Assembly: GCA_014896255.1 (NCBI GenBank)
Contig: JADBKT010000020.1
Span: 1 to 64,000 of the forward strand
Direction: 5' to 3'
DNA: 64,000 nucleotides
From: Hydrogenibacillus sp.
GTDB lineage: Bacteria; Bacillota; Bacilli; Thermicanales; DSM-22653
The notes under the pieces are model-generated. The model was not told the DNA's origin. It saw nothing but the letters and a program-made list of their open reading frames with translations, and made no database searches. How positions within the stretch are numbered: position 1 is the stretch's first letter; each line of letters opens with the position of its first letter. This document shows, piece after piece, positions 24,245 to 33,376 of this stretch. The translations under genes were made by a program, and so were the position numbers.

Positions 24245-26029
24245 GTGAACCGGCCGTCATCCTCTGAGCATACGGCGCGAAACGTCTGGTTGCTGAATCT
24301 GGATGAGGTCCCGATCGCTCGGTTTCGAATGTTTCGGGAGGGGCTCGAGCGCGATGTCGTCAACCATATGGAGAAGCTGCTCGACCGGCTGTCTGGCGAC
24401 GCTCTCTTCGGACAAGCGATCGCCGCACAGATGTCCTTCGACCGCTTCCGGGATACCGTCCATGCTTACCTTGACGCGCTTTTTCGCGAGAAAGATCTGG
24501 CCGCGCATGAAAATTATCTCAAACGGATCGGAACCAAACAGGCGGAAATGGATTTTCCGCTATATTTTTACAGCTCATTTTACACCGAGCTGGCCGCGGC
24601 TTTTCTCGAAGCTGCCGTCGCCCGTCGACGCCTACGGTGGCGTCGCGCGGACGTCGAATCGATCGATCATGTGTTGAGGCGTTTGCGGTTTGAAGAACTG
24701 GCGCTGCTTGATGCGTATGTCTCGCGTCTTCGAGTCGGACAGGCCGAACGGCTTGCCGACGCTCTGGATCCCGTCCTCGGCGTCCAAGGCCGCCTGACGT
24801 CGCTCGTGGACGGCGTCATCCGCCTGCACGGCGAAGCCGAGGGTTTTCGCGCCGCGATTCGGGATCTCAGCGCTTCGGCGGAAGAAGTGGCGGGAAGTGT
24901 CGCGCATGTCGCCGAGCGGACGGAAACGGTGGCCAAGCGGGCGACGGACGGTATCGTGACGCTTGAACGGATCCTGGATCGTTTCGAGCAAGCGCATGAG
25001 GCCTTCGACCGCGTCCAGAGCGGCGTCGGTCGAATTGTCGACGGAATGCGGGAAATTCAGGGTCTTGTGCGGCTGATGAACGACATCGCCGATCAAACGC
25101 AGATGCTCGCGCTCAATGCGTCCATCGAGGCGGCCCGGGCCGGGCAAGAAGGCCGCGGTTTTGCCGTCGTCGCTTCGGAAATCCGCAAGCTGGCAGATGC
25201 GTCCAAGGGGGCGCTGTCGCGCATCGCGCGTCAAGTCGAGTCTTTTGAAGCACAGGTGATCGAAACCGCCGCCGTGACCGACGCGTTCTCCAAGGCGATG
25301 ACGGAGGGCGTGAACGATGCGCGGGAGGCTCGAGCGGATTTTGAGGCCATTGTCGGCGAGATCACGGCGAATCGAGACGACATCCAAGCGATTGCCGCCG
25401 TCGCCGAAGAACAGACGGCGGCGACGGCCGATGCGGCATCGCGGTTGAACGTTTTTGCCCATCATCTGGGGAAAGTAGACGGACTTTTGCACGATTTTGC
25501 TGAAGATCTGTGGAACGCGCTGTCCGGGGTCGATCGTTTCCGCCTCGCGTTGCTCGAAAAGGAAGCGCCGTCTCTGGTCGTGCGGCTCCGCTTTGCCGCG
25601 ACGGATCACCTTCTCTTTCGCTGGCGCCTCGATCTCGCCGTCCTCGGAATTCGAGACGAGGATGCGGAGGAGGTCGGAGACGCGTCGCGCTGCCCTCTCG
25701 GCCGCCTGCTCCAAAGCCGCGTCGATGAACTTCAAGCGCTTTCGTGTTTTGATTCGCTTGCGGACGCGCATCGCCGGGTTCATGCTCTCGGGAAGAACGT
25801 GGTGCTCGCCGCCCAGGCATATCGCGGGCAACGTGCAAACCGAAAAGCGCAAGATCCGGGCGACGTATCGCCGCATGCCGTCGCGCCGAATCGGTGGGAA
25901 GACATCCGCGCCGCTTTGACGCAGCTGGACGAGGCCACGGCGATGGTGATTGAGCAGCTTCAGACATGCATCCGGGCCTTGCGCGAGCGGGAAGGGCAGC
26001 CATCGGAACGCATGTACAGCACGCCTTGA
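24245..26029 (+). CDS. Soluble methyl-accepting chemotaxis protein with degenerate globin sensor and CZB domain
   Basis: A 594-residue receptor without membrane helices. Residues about 40-185 look like a globin-coupled sensor of HemAT type, but the position of the proximal heme histidine is glutamine (RIGTKQAEM, Q99). Residues about 200-420 form a signalling coiled coil with the hairpin tip DIADQTQMLALNASIEAARA then GQEGRGFAVVASEIRKLAD. Residues about 450-545 resemble a chemoreceptor zinc-binding (CZB) domain (TDHLLFRW, CPLG near 483, HRRVH near 509). GTG 24245 has AAAGGAGGAGG upstream. It probably senses a non-oxygen cytoplasmic signal; no che genes are nearby. Confidence 0.85.
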   Translation: MNRPSSSEHTARNVWLLNLDEVPIARFRMFREGLERDVVNHMEKLLDRLSGDALFGQAIAAQMSFDRFRDTVHAYLDALFREKDLAAHENYLKRIGTKQAEMDFPLYFYSSFYTELAAAFLEAAVARRRLRWRRADVESIDHVLRRLRFEELALLDAYVSRLRVGQAERLADALDPVLGVQGRLTSLVDGVIRLHGEAEGFRAAIRDLSASAEEVAGSVAHVAERTETVAKRATDGIVTLERILDRFEQAHEAFDRVQSGVGRIVDGMREIQGLVRLMNDIADQTQMLALNASIEAARAGQEGRGFAVVASEIRKLADASKGALSRIARQVESFEAQVIETAAVTDAFSKAMTEGVNDAREARADFEAIVGEITANRDDIQAIAAVAEEQTAATADAASRLNVFAHHLGKVDGLLHDFAEDLWNALSGVDRFRLALLEKEAPSLVVRLRFAATDHLLFRWRLDLAVLGIRDEDAEEVGDASRCPLGRLLQSRVDELQALSCFDSLADAHRRVHALGKNVVLAAQAYRGQRANRKAQDPGDVSPHAVAPNRWEDIRAALTQLDEATAMVIEQLQTCIRALREREGQPSERMYSTP

Positions 26030-26438
26030 GATTTTGACGCCGGACGCCCTCCTCGACGTCGAGGCGGGAAACGGTTCTTCGCTTGAAAGTGAATTTTGCA
26101 TCTTGACATCCGGCGAAAGTCTCGCCGTATCGCGTTGTGCCCGCCGCATGGATCATGGGGAGCGGCCGACTGACGACGGTCGTCGGGCAGGATGTCGCTT
26201 TCTTCCAAGATGCGGCCAAGGCGGTGAACGCTGCGGATATGCATCCGATCCAGATCGCCGCCGCGCTGACGGACGTCCCTGTAAGAAGGCCCCACTCGGG
26301 CTGCGGCCCCGAACGCGCAAGTCGCCATGGATCATCACAGTGTTGTATTGCGAATGGATGTCCCCGTTGTGGTATAATGTGGGTGGCCGCATGACGGTTG
26401 TGGCGGATAAAAATTCAAAATAGAGAAAGGAGGAAGCG
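26030..26438 (+). other. 409-base region with only a doubtful small ORF and a promoter
   Basis: A plus-strand frame at 26137-26394 (GTG start) encodes 85 residues with reasonable codon use in its first 50 (VVGQDVAFFQDAAKAVNAAD), then turns Cys/Arg-rich. No ribosome site or known family is seen. TTGACA at 26104-26109 has no good partner. The region may hold a gene remnant. Confidence 0.35.
26373..26378 (+). promoter_or_regulatory. Extended -10 promoter
   Basis: TGGTATAAT ends at 26378, about 60 bases before the GTG at 26439. A weak TTGCGA lies 19 bases upstream of the hexamer. Confidence 0.5.
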
Positions 26439-26947
26439 GTGCTTCGCTTGGAAGGCGGTACCGCGCGATCGGTGAAAACCGCGCTTGCAGAAGCGTTGCC
26501 TTTCGCGCGGCCATCATGCGCCGAATCTCGGGGCTGATTGCCGAACGGAATGATGTATCGACCGTTCGGTATGTTCCTGGCGAAGCGGAAAACATCGAAT
26601 ATCCGGTGCGGAAGGTTGACGAAAGCACAGCAGAAATCGATGAAGCCCGGGCCGATTTTCGTAAGCTGGACATTCGGATGGCCAGAGCGAACATCACGGA
26701 AACCCTCGAGTGGGAAGGTCAAAAATACACCGTTACCGAGGCGATCGAGCTGGCAAAGCAGATGCGGGGCGAGGTTGCCGAGCTGAAACGCCTCGCCGGC
26801 CGCAAGAAGGAAGAGATCGAAAGGGGGACAGGGGGCTCGATCATCGTCGTCCGCGCTTTGTACGACCCGGAAGAAATGCGGAAAAAGGCCATCGAATGGG
26901 AGAAAGCGAAGATTGATTTTCCGGAGGCCGAAAAATACCCGGGCTGA
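26439..26947 (+). pseudogene. Frameshifted hypothetical gene (possibly DIP1984-like helical protein)
   Basis: A good start (AAAGGAGG then GTG 26439) opens a frame reading ...SVKTALAEAL, which stops soon after about 26503. The protein continues in another frame from about 26504 (RAAIMRRISGLIAERNDV) to TGA at 26947. One missing base near 26498-26504 would explain both. The long second part is helical and charged, with MARANITETLEWEGQKYTVT and EAIELAKQMRGEVAELKRLA. This resembles the INRTN...dGxxLTxALaxRDxLr pattern of small DIP1984-type proteins, but that assignment is weak. It may be a true pseudogene or a sequencing error. Confidence 0.55.
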
Positions 26948-27061
26948 CGCGCCCGGCCTTGAGGGATGAAATCAAATTCATCCTTGTTGATGATTCGAGA
27001 GATCATGGAGCGAAGGACGGCAACGGATCATCGTCGGATCGAACACGGGAAGGAGCGCGAG

Positions 27062-27379
27062 ATGATGATCGTCACCACCACACCGACCATTGAAGGGCGG
27101 CCCATCCGGAACTATCTGGGCATCGTTTCGGGCGAAGCCATCATGGGGGCGAACGTGGTTCGGGATATTTTCGCCAGCATCACGGACATCGTCGGAGGGC
27201 GTTCGGGCGCGTACGAATCGAAGCTCATGGAAGCGCGGGAAATCGCGCTGAAGGAGATGTCGGAACGGGCGGATCGCCTTGGCGCGAACGCCGTGGTGGG
27301 CGTGGACATCGACTACGAAGTGGTGCGCGATGGAATGCTGATGGTCACCGCCAGCGGCACGGCGGTGGTGATCGAATAA
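27062..27379 (+). CDS. YbjQ/UPF0145 family protein
   Basis: A 105-residue protein with the full family pattern: [32 protein letters not shown], a central helix, [29 protein letters not shown] and the MVTASGTAV end. The family (PF01906) is annotated as putative heavy-metal-binding and forms pentamers in known structures, but its role is unsettled. ATG 27062 follows GGAAGGAG; ATG 27065 is equally possible. A terminator follows. Confidence 0.9.
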   Translation: MMIVTTTPTIEGRPIRNYLGIVSGEAIMGANVVRDIFASITDIVGGRSGAYESKLMEAREIALKEMSERADRLGANAVVGVDIDYEVVRDGMLMVTASGTAVVIE

Positions 27380-27393
27380 GCGGGACGGCAAAA

Positions 27394-27424
27394 AGAGCGG
27401 CGATGCAATGGTGCCGCCTTTTTT
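27394..27424 (+). terminator. Intrinsic terminator after the YbjQ-like gene
   Basis: GCGGC (27397-27401) pairs with GCCGC (27413-27417); flanking A and T runs extend the stem and six Ts follow. Confidence 0.65.
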
Positions 27425-27500
27425 GTGCGAGTCATTCATCCAAGGGCGTTGAATGCGGCGGCGCGGGCCGAGATCGATGTGAGCGGCGGATGATCGCCGC

Positions 27501-27529
27501 TTGACAAACGCCGCCGGTTCCGATATGGT
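27501..27529 (+). promoter_or_regulatory. SigA-type promoter of thiC
   Basis: TTGACA (27501-27506) and TATGGT (27524-27529) are 17 bases apart, about 40 bases upstream of the TPP riboswitch. Confidence 0.75.
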
Positions 27530-27569
27530 GAAGACAAATCGAATCATTGCGCATTTGAGCATCAGTGCC

Positions 27570-27660
27570 ACCACGGGAGCTCGGGGAGCCGGGCTGAGAG
27601 GGAAGCCGATCCGCTTCCGACCGTCGAACCTGCTCTGGGTAATGCCAGCGGAGGAAGGCG
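27570..27660 (+). ncRNA. TPP riboswitch (THI element)
   Basis: The two conserved blocks are present: GGGCTGAGAG at 27591-27600, the pyrimidine-sensing side, and GAACCTGCTCTGGGTAATGC with CCAGCG beyond it at 27626-27650, the pyrophosphate-sensing side. The variable P3 stem (GGAAGC...GCTTCC) lies between. Thiamin pyrophosphate binding would favour the downstream terminator at 27743-27773 and switch thiC off. Confidence 0.96.
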
Positions 27661-27742
27661 CAAAGGGCGAAACGCATCACGGGCTGTGGGTCTGATCGGG
27701 AACGCGTCGGTGCGTTCGCTCGTGCGTTCGTTCGAGGACGTA

Positions 27743-29645
<1,903 letters not shown>

Positions 29646-29694
29646 AGGGACGAAAAACGATCCGTGAGCGCATCGCTCCCATGCGCTTGTCCAT

Positions 29695-29728
29695 GCGCCC
29701 AGGCTCCTTCTCGGAGCGGGCGCTTTTT
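29695..29728 (+). terminator. Intrinsic terminator after thiC
   Basis: GCGCCC (29695-29700) pairs with GGGCGC (29718-29723); an inner CTCC/GGAG stem extends it, and TTTTT follows. Confidence 0.8.
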
Positions 29729-29749
29729 GAATGCTGTTCTTGTCCTTTG

Positions 29750-30383
29750 CCGGCGAAAACGCCGTGATCGTTCCTTCCGACGGGGGCATCGCGCGGCATC
29801 GGTTTGGCCGTCGCCCGGCGCCTGGCGGCGGAAGGCTATACGTTGATTCTCAACAGCCGAAATCCGGAAAAAGCTCAGAGCGCGATCCAGCCCGCCCGCG
29901 GAGAGGTCCTCACGGTGGCCGGCGATCTGGCGAACCCGGAGACGGCAGAGCGTCTGATCCGGGCGAAATTCATCCGGCCGCGGTCCACGACGGGACGCAG
30001 ACGACGATATACAACGGTCGGGAACTCCGAGCCAAACGGCAGTACCGGAACAAACGGCTCGCCCGTCTTGCCGCCAAGCAGCAGACCACCGCTTTGGTCT
30101 CCACGCTCCACGAGAGAGGCGTGCAGACGGTGGTCATCGGCGAAATAAGGTTCGCCGGCTGATCGCGTACAAGGCCGAACGGCTCGGTATGCAGGTCGTT
30201 CTCCAGGAGGAGGCATACACCTCCCACGCGGGTGTGCGGTGGAAACCGCACCGGCGTACCCGTGTAGCTCGCGATGAGCGAGAAAGAATCCCCTTCCAAT
30301 ACGCTGGGGAGAACGTCAACGAAAACGACTACATCAGCGGGCAGCAAATTCTGGTCGACGGCGCGCTCGCGATCGCGAATTGA
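29750..30383 (+). pseudogene. Short-chain dehydrogenase remnant, frameshifted and interrupted
   Basis: The 5' part encodes an SDR Rossmann start in two frames: ENAVIVPSDGGIAR (frame of 29755), then GIGLAVARRLAAEGYTLILN and SRNPEK to VAGDLANPETAERLIRA (frame of 29795). The cofactor motif TGxxxGIG is thus split by a frameshift. After about 29965 the SDR homology stops, a TnpB-like fragment follows, and the SDR C-terminus returns at about 30277-30380 (ERIPFQYAGENVNENDYISG, QQILVDGALAIAN). About 130 central residues, including the YxxxK active site, are missing. Not functional. Confidence 0.8.
29983..30260 (+). mobile_element. TnpB (IS200/IS605-type) fragment inside the SDR remnant
   Basis: Frame 29983-30159 encodes TIYNGRELRAKRQYRNKRLA and RLAAKQQTTALVSTLHERGVQTVVIGEI. 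After a frame change, 30153-30237 encodes RRLIAYKAERLGMQVVLQEE and AYTSHAG. These match the NGRxLxxxxQYxNKxxAxLQ segment, the IVIExL catalytic-glutamate strand and the KAEWxGxxVxxVxExYTSxxC segment of TnpB. The RuvC core between them, the zinc-finger cysteines and both IS ends are missing, so only a scar remains. Confidence 0.75.
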
Positions 30384-30432
30384 ACGCCCGGCCGGCTTTG
30401 GGCGGCAAATCCGAGGGACGGCCAGGCGTCTT

Positions 30433-31524
30433 TCATCTCTGGCATCCGACCGCGAGCATGCGCTCGAGCGCCCGAACGGCGCGGGCGCGCATCGGTTCCG
30501 GCACATCGACTTCGTACCGGTGATGGCGCAGAGCGTCCAGCGTGTTTTCCAGGGTGATCTGATTCATGTGCGGGCAGCGGACGCTGCAGAGGCGCAGCAT
30601 GGTCTTGTGCGGGTTTTCAGCGGCGATGTTGTCGCCCATCGAACACTCGGTGAGAAGGAGGTAGCGCGGCGCTTCGGTCTCTTTGACGTAGCGGATCATG
30701 GCCGAGGTGCTCCCGGAAAAATCGGCGGCGGCGACGACGTCCGGACGGCATTCGGGGTGGGCCAAGATGACGACGTCCGGGAATTGAGCGCGGATCCGTT
30801 CGATGTCTTGAACCGTAAACCGCTCATGCACCTCGCATCGCCCGTGCCAGGCGACGATCGCCGCCCCTTTTTGGGGATTCACGGCTTGGGCGCGCGTCGT
30901 CCGCGCGCCGTTCGATTCGTTGTCGTCGGGCCGGATCGGGGCGATCACCCGCTTTCCCGTTTCTTTGGCGACGTTCCGGGCGAGGTACGCGTCGGGGATG
31001 AAGATGACCGTCTCCGCGTCGAGGCCGGCGACGACCTTCGCGGCGTTGGAAGAAGTGCAGCAGATGTCGCTTTCGGCTTTCACGTCGGCGGAGGTGTTCA
31101 CATAGGCGACGACCGGGGCGCCGGGGAAGGCGGCGCGGAGGTGCCTTACATCTTCGGCGGTGATGCTCTCCGCGAGGGAACATCCCGCCTTTGGAGACGG
31201 GATGAGGACCGTTTTTTCGGGGTTCAAAATTTTCGCCGTCTCCGCCATGAAATGGACGCCCAGAAAGACGATCAGCGGCTTGTCCGTCTCCGCCGCCCGC
31301 CGGCTCAGTTCCAGCGAGTCGCCGACGATGTCGGGGACGGTGTGGTAAAGCGCCGGCTCCATGTAGTTGTGGCCGAGGATGAGGGCGTTTTTTTCGGTTT
31401 TCAGACGGTTGATCTCGTAGGCGATCTCCGCTTTGATCCGGAGTTCCGCGTCGGGGACGATCTCGGCGAGCAAGGTTTTCATTTTTTCGTACATGTCGCG
31501 TTCGCTCGTCGCTTCGATGGCCAT
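30433..31524 (-). CDS. nadA: Quinolinate synthase
   Basis: Condenses iminoaspartate and dihydroxyacetone phosphate to quinolinate with a 4Fe-4S cluster. The 363-residue product shows LILGHNYMEPALYHTVPD, GVHFMAETAKILNPEKTVL, AGCSLAESI, YVNTSADVKAESDICCTSSN, AHPECRPDV, GSTSAMI, LLTECSMGDN and RLCSVRCPHMN, with the cluster cysteines in the first, second and last of the Cys-containing motifs. ATG 31524 has GAGAGGAGG upstream. It lies 38 bases after nadC on the minus strand. Iminoaspartate must come from elsewhere since nadB is broken here. Confidence 0.96.
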   Translation of the reverse strand: MAIEATSERDMYEKMKTLLAEIVPDAELRIKAEIAYEINRLKTEKNALILGHNYMEPALYHTVPDIVGDSLELSRRAAETDKPLIVFLGVHFMAETAKILNPEKTVLIPSPKAGCSLAESITAEDVRHLRAAFPGAPVVAYVNTSADVKAESDICCTSSNAAKVVAGLDAETVIFIPDAYLARNVAKETGKRVIAPIRPDDNESNGARTTRAQAVNPQKGAAIVAWHGRCEVHERFTVQDIERIRAQFPDVVILAHPECRPDVVAAADFSGSTSAMIRYVKETEAPRYLLLTECSMGDNIAAENPHKTMLRLCSVRCPHMNQITLENTLDALRHHRYEVDVPEPMRARAVRALERMLAVGCQR

Positions 31525-31562
31525 TTCCGGAACCTCCTCTCCGCGCCCGGTGCGCGCAAAAA

Positions 31563-32423
31563 TCATTCGAGTTCAAAGCTGATGTCCATGGCCCGGACCG
31601 AATGGGTGAGCCAGCCGAGGGAGATGACGTCGACGCCTGTCTCGGCGACGGCCCGGACGTTTTGCGGGGTGATGCCGCCGGAGGCTTCGGTGATCGCCCG
31701 CCGGTTGACGATTCGGACGGCTTCGCGCAACATCGGAAGCGGCATGTTGTCGAGCAGGATGGCCGTGACGCCGGCTTCGAGCGCTTCCTCCACGTCTTCC
31801 AGTCGCTCGATCTCGACTTCGATGGGGATGAGGTACCCGGCGCGCCGTCGGGCCCGGCGCACCGCTTCGCGGATGGAACCGACGGCGGCGATGTGGTTGT
31901 CTTTGATGAGCACGGCGTCGTACAGGCCGAAGCGGTGGTTGACACCGCCGCCGACGCGGACGGCGTATTTGTCCAGGGCGCGAAGAAGGGGCATCGTCTT
32001 TCGCGTATCGGCGATCTTCACCGGGAGGTCCTGGACGAGGCGGACGACGTCGCGGGTGGCGGTGGCGATCCCGGAAAGGCGCATGAGGAGGTTCAGCGCG
32101 ACGCGTTCGCCGGAAAGGAGCGCCCTTCCGCGGCCGCGGACCCGCATGAGGGGCGTGCCGGCGTCGACGTCGGCGCCGTCTTGGACGAGCGGCTCCGTCC
32201 TGACGCCCGGGTCGAGCCGGCGAAAGACATGGGCGGCCACTTCGAGGCCGGCGATGCGGCCGGAGCCCTTGGCGACGAAGACGCCCTCCAGGCGCGCCTC
32301 CGGGGAGATCAGCGCTTCGGTGGTGAGATCGCCGCTTCCGATGTCTTCCCGGAGGGCGAGGGCGAGAAGCGGCTCGTAGACCCAAGGCTCAAGGGCCGAA
32401 AGTTCGGGCGCGCCGTGATCCAT
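31563..32423 (-). CDS. nadC: Nicotinate-nucleotide pyrophosphorylase (carboxylating)
   Basis: Converts quinolinate and PRPP to nicotinate mononucleotide. The 286-residue product has LREDIGSGDLTTE, ERVALNLLMRLSGIAT, ADTRKTMPLLRALDKYAV, VGGGVNHRFGLYDAVLIKDNH, IEVEIERLEDVEEAL, LLDNM and EASGGITPQNV. ATG 32423 follows GGAGGATCGCG. It sits just downstream of the nadB remnant and upstream of nadA, as in the Bacillus nadBCA operon. Confidence 0.97.
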   Translation of the reverse strand: MDHGAPELSALEPWVYEPLLALALREDIGSGDLTTEALISPEARLEGVFVAKGSGRIAGLEVAAHVFRRLDPGVRTEPLVQDGADVDAGTPLMRVRGRGRALLSGERVALNLLMRLSGIATATRDVVRLVQDLPVKIADTRKTMPLLRALDKYAVRVGGGVNHRFGLYDAVLIKDNHIAAVGSIREAVRRARRRAGYLIPIEVEIERLEDVEEALEAGVTAILLDNMPLPMLREAVRIVNRRAITEASGGITPQNVRAVAETGVDVISLGWLTHSVRAMDISFELE

Positions 32424-32441
32424 CGCGATCCTCCTTCGGCT

Positions 32442-32667
32442 TTAGTCGTTCGTCGGGCGCTTCCACGTGTCCAGGGCGTCCCGGACGATCAGGCATGCCG
32501 TGCGGAGGGCCGGCCGATCGAACGGGAGGTTCGGCGGGGTCGCCTTGAGAAGCGCGCAATCCGGCTTCGGCTTCGGCCAGCCCTTCAGGCGTGCGGACAA
32601 GGCCGGCGTGATCCCAGAGCAGGCGGCCGCCGCGAATCGTGTCTTCGGTGCGCCGGACGTCGCTCAT
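32442..32667 (-). pseudogene. nadB: L-aspartate oxidase remnant (C-terminal tail of nadB)
   Basis: Reading the minus strand from 32667, the sequence IRGGRLLWDHAGLVRTPEGL matches the NadB helical domain (LRxLMWxxAGxVRxxxGL). After a frameshift near 32550-32570 the end reads NLPFDRPALRTACLIVRDAL then DTWKRPTND and stops at 32442. This is roughly the last 75-80 of about 530 residues; the FAD domain and active site are gone. Sequence upstream is a promoter, so an internal deletion seems to have removed most of the gene while keeping expression of nadC and nadA. Confidence 0.85.
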
Positions 32668-32673
32668 GCATTC

Positions 32674-32702
32674 ATTATTACATTTGTAAATACATGTGTC
32701 AA
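32674..32702 (-). promoter_or_regulatory. Promoter of the nad genes with overlapping inverted repeats
   Basis: On the minus strand TTGACA (32702-32697) is followed 16-17 bases later by TAATAAT (32680-32674). TGTC-TT-GACA overlaps the -35 (32706-32697) and TTACA-TT-TGTAA (32678-32689) overlaps the -10. Such repeats could be operators for an NAD repressor of the NiaR/YrxA type; this identification is unverified. Confidence 0.6.
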
Positions 32703-32834
32703 GACAAATATTGGGGCAAGAAACGCGCGGGCGGCATAGGCGAGGGCGGTCGAATCGATGCTATAATGAAAATCAATCAAACCAAGCAGAGAGGTGAAGG
32801 CCCGGTTCGGCGCGGGACGTTCGGGGGAGGCGGG

Positions 32835-33280
32835 ATGTTGGAAGCGGGGGCGTGGATCATGAAAGCGAGGAGATCAAAGAAGGCAGAGGCGTCCGTGCGG
32901 ATGAAGGCTTTGGTCCCGGCAGCCCTCGTCCTTGTGCTGTCCGTCATCACGATTTTGCCGGCCTCCTTGACCCTGAACAGGTGCAAGAGATGACTCGCGT
33001 CGCCCGGGCGCTGGACCGGGCCGCCGGCGCCCAGCTGGTCGTGGTGACGGTGGACCGTCTGGGCGGCGTGCCGATCGAAGAATACGCGCTGAAGTTGTTT
33101 CGCGCCTGGGGCATCGGGCGGCGGGATCGGAACAACGGCGTCCTCCTTTTGGTGAACAAAGAAAACATGCTGGCCGACCGCCCCGGCCGAAGAGGCTGGA
33201 TCGACGACGACTCGGACGACCCGCCGTTTTGGGGCGGCTTTGGCGGCGGTTCGTCCGGCGGAGGCGGCGCCACCCGGTGA
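32835..33280 (+). pseudogene. Broken TPM-domain membrane/secreted protein
   Basis: ATG 32835 (after GGGGGAGG) opens a frame with a signal-like segment (ALVPAALVLVLSVITILPAS) that stops at 32993. A second frame carries GLLDPEQVQEMTRVARALDR, GAQLVVVTVDRLGGVPIEEY and KLFRAWGIGRRDRNNGVLLL, the start of a TPM (YgcG-type) domain. It then jumps to a Gly/Ser-rich tail (FGGGSSGGGG) normally found at the C-terminus. So there is one frameshift near 32960 and an internal deletion of the rest of the TPM domain and the following membrane helix. Probably non-functional. Confidence 0.75.
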
Positions 33281-33323
33281 ACGCGGCGGGCCGCGGCATG
33301 TGGCCGAAAGGGCGGAGATGTGA

Positions 33324-33329
33324 TATAAT
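33324..33329 (+). promoter_or_regulatory. -10 element before mtaB
   Basis: TATAAT at 33324-33329, about 48 bases upstream of the mtaB start. No convincing -35 partner is seen. Confidence 0.45.
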
Positions 33330-33376
33330 CGCACCGTTATGGATGCGCCTATGCTCGGGCATGAGGAGGGGTGAGC

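Noticed and set aside
30274-32379. 701-codon plus-strand frame across nadA and nadC
   Set aside because: It reads the antisense of two intact nad genes and has no start context or family motif.
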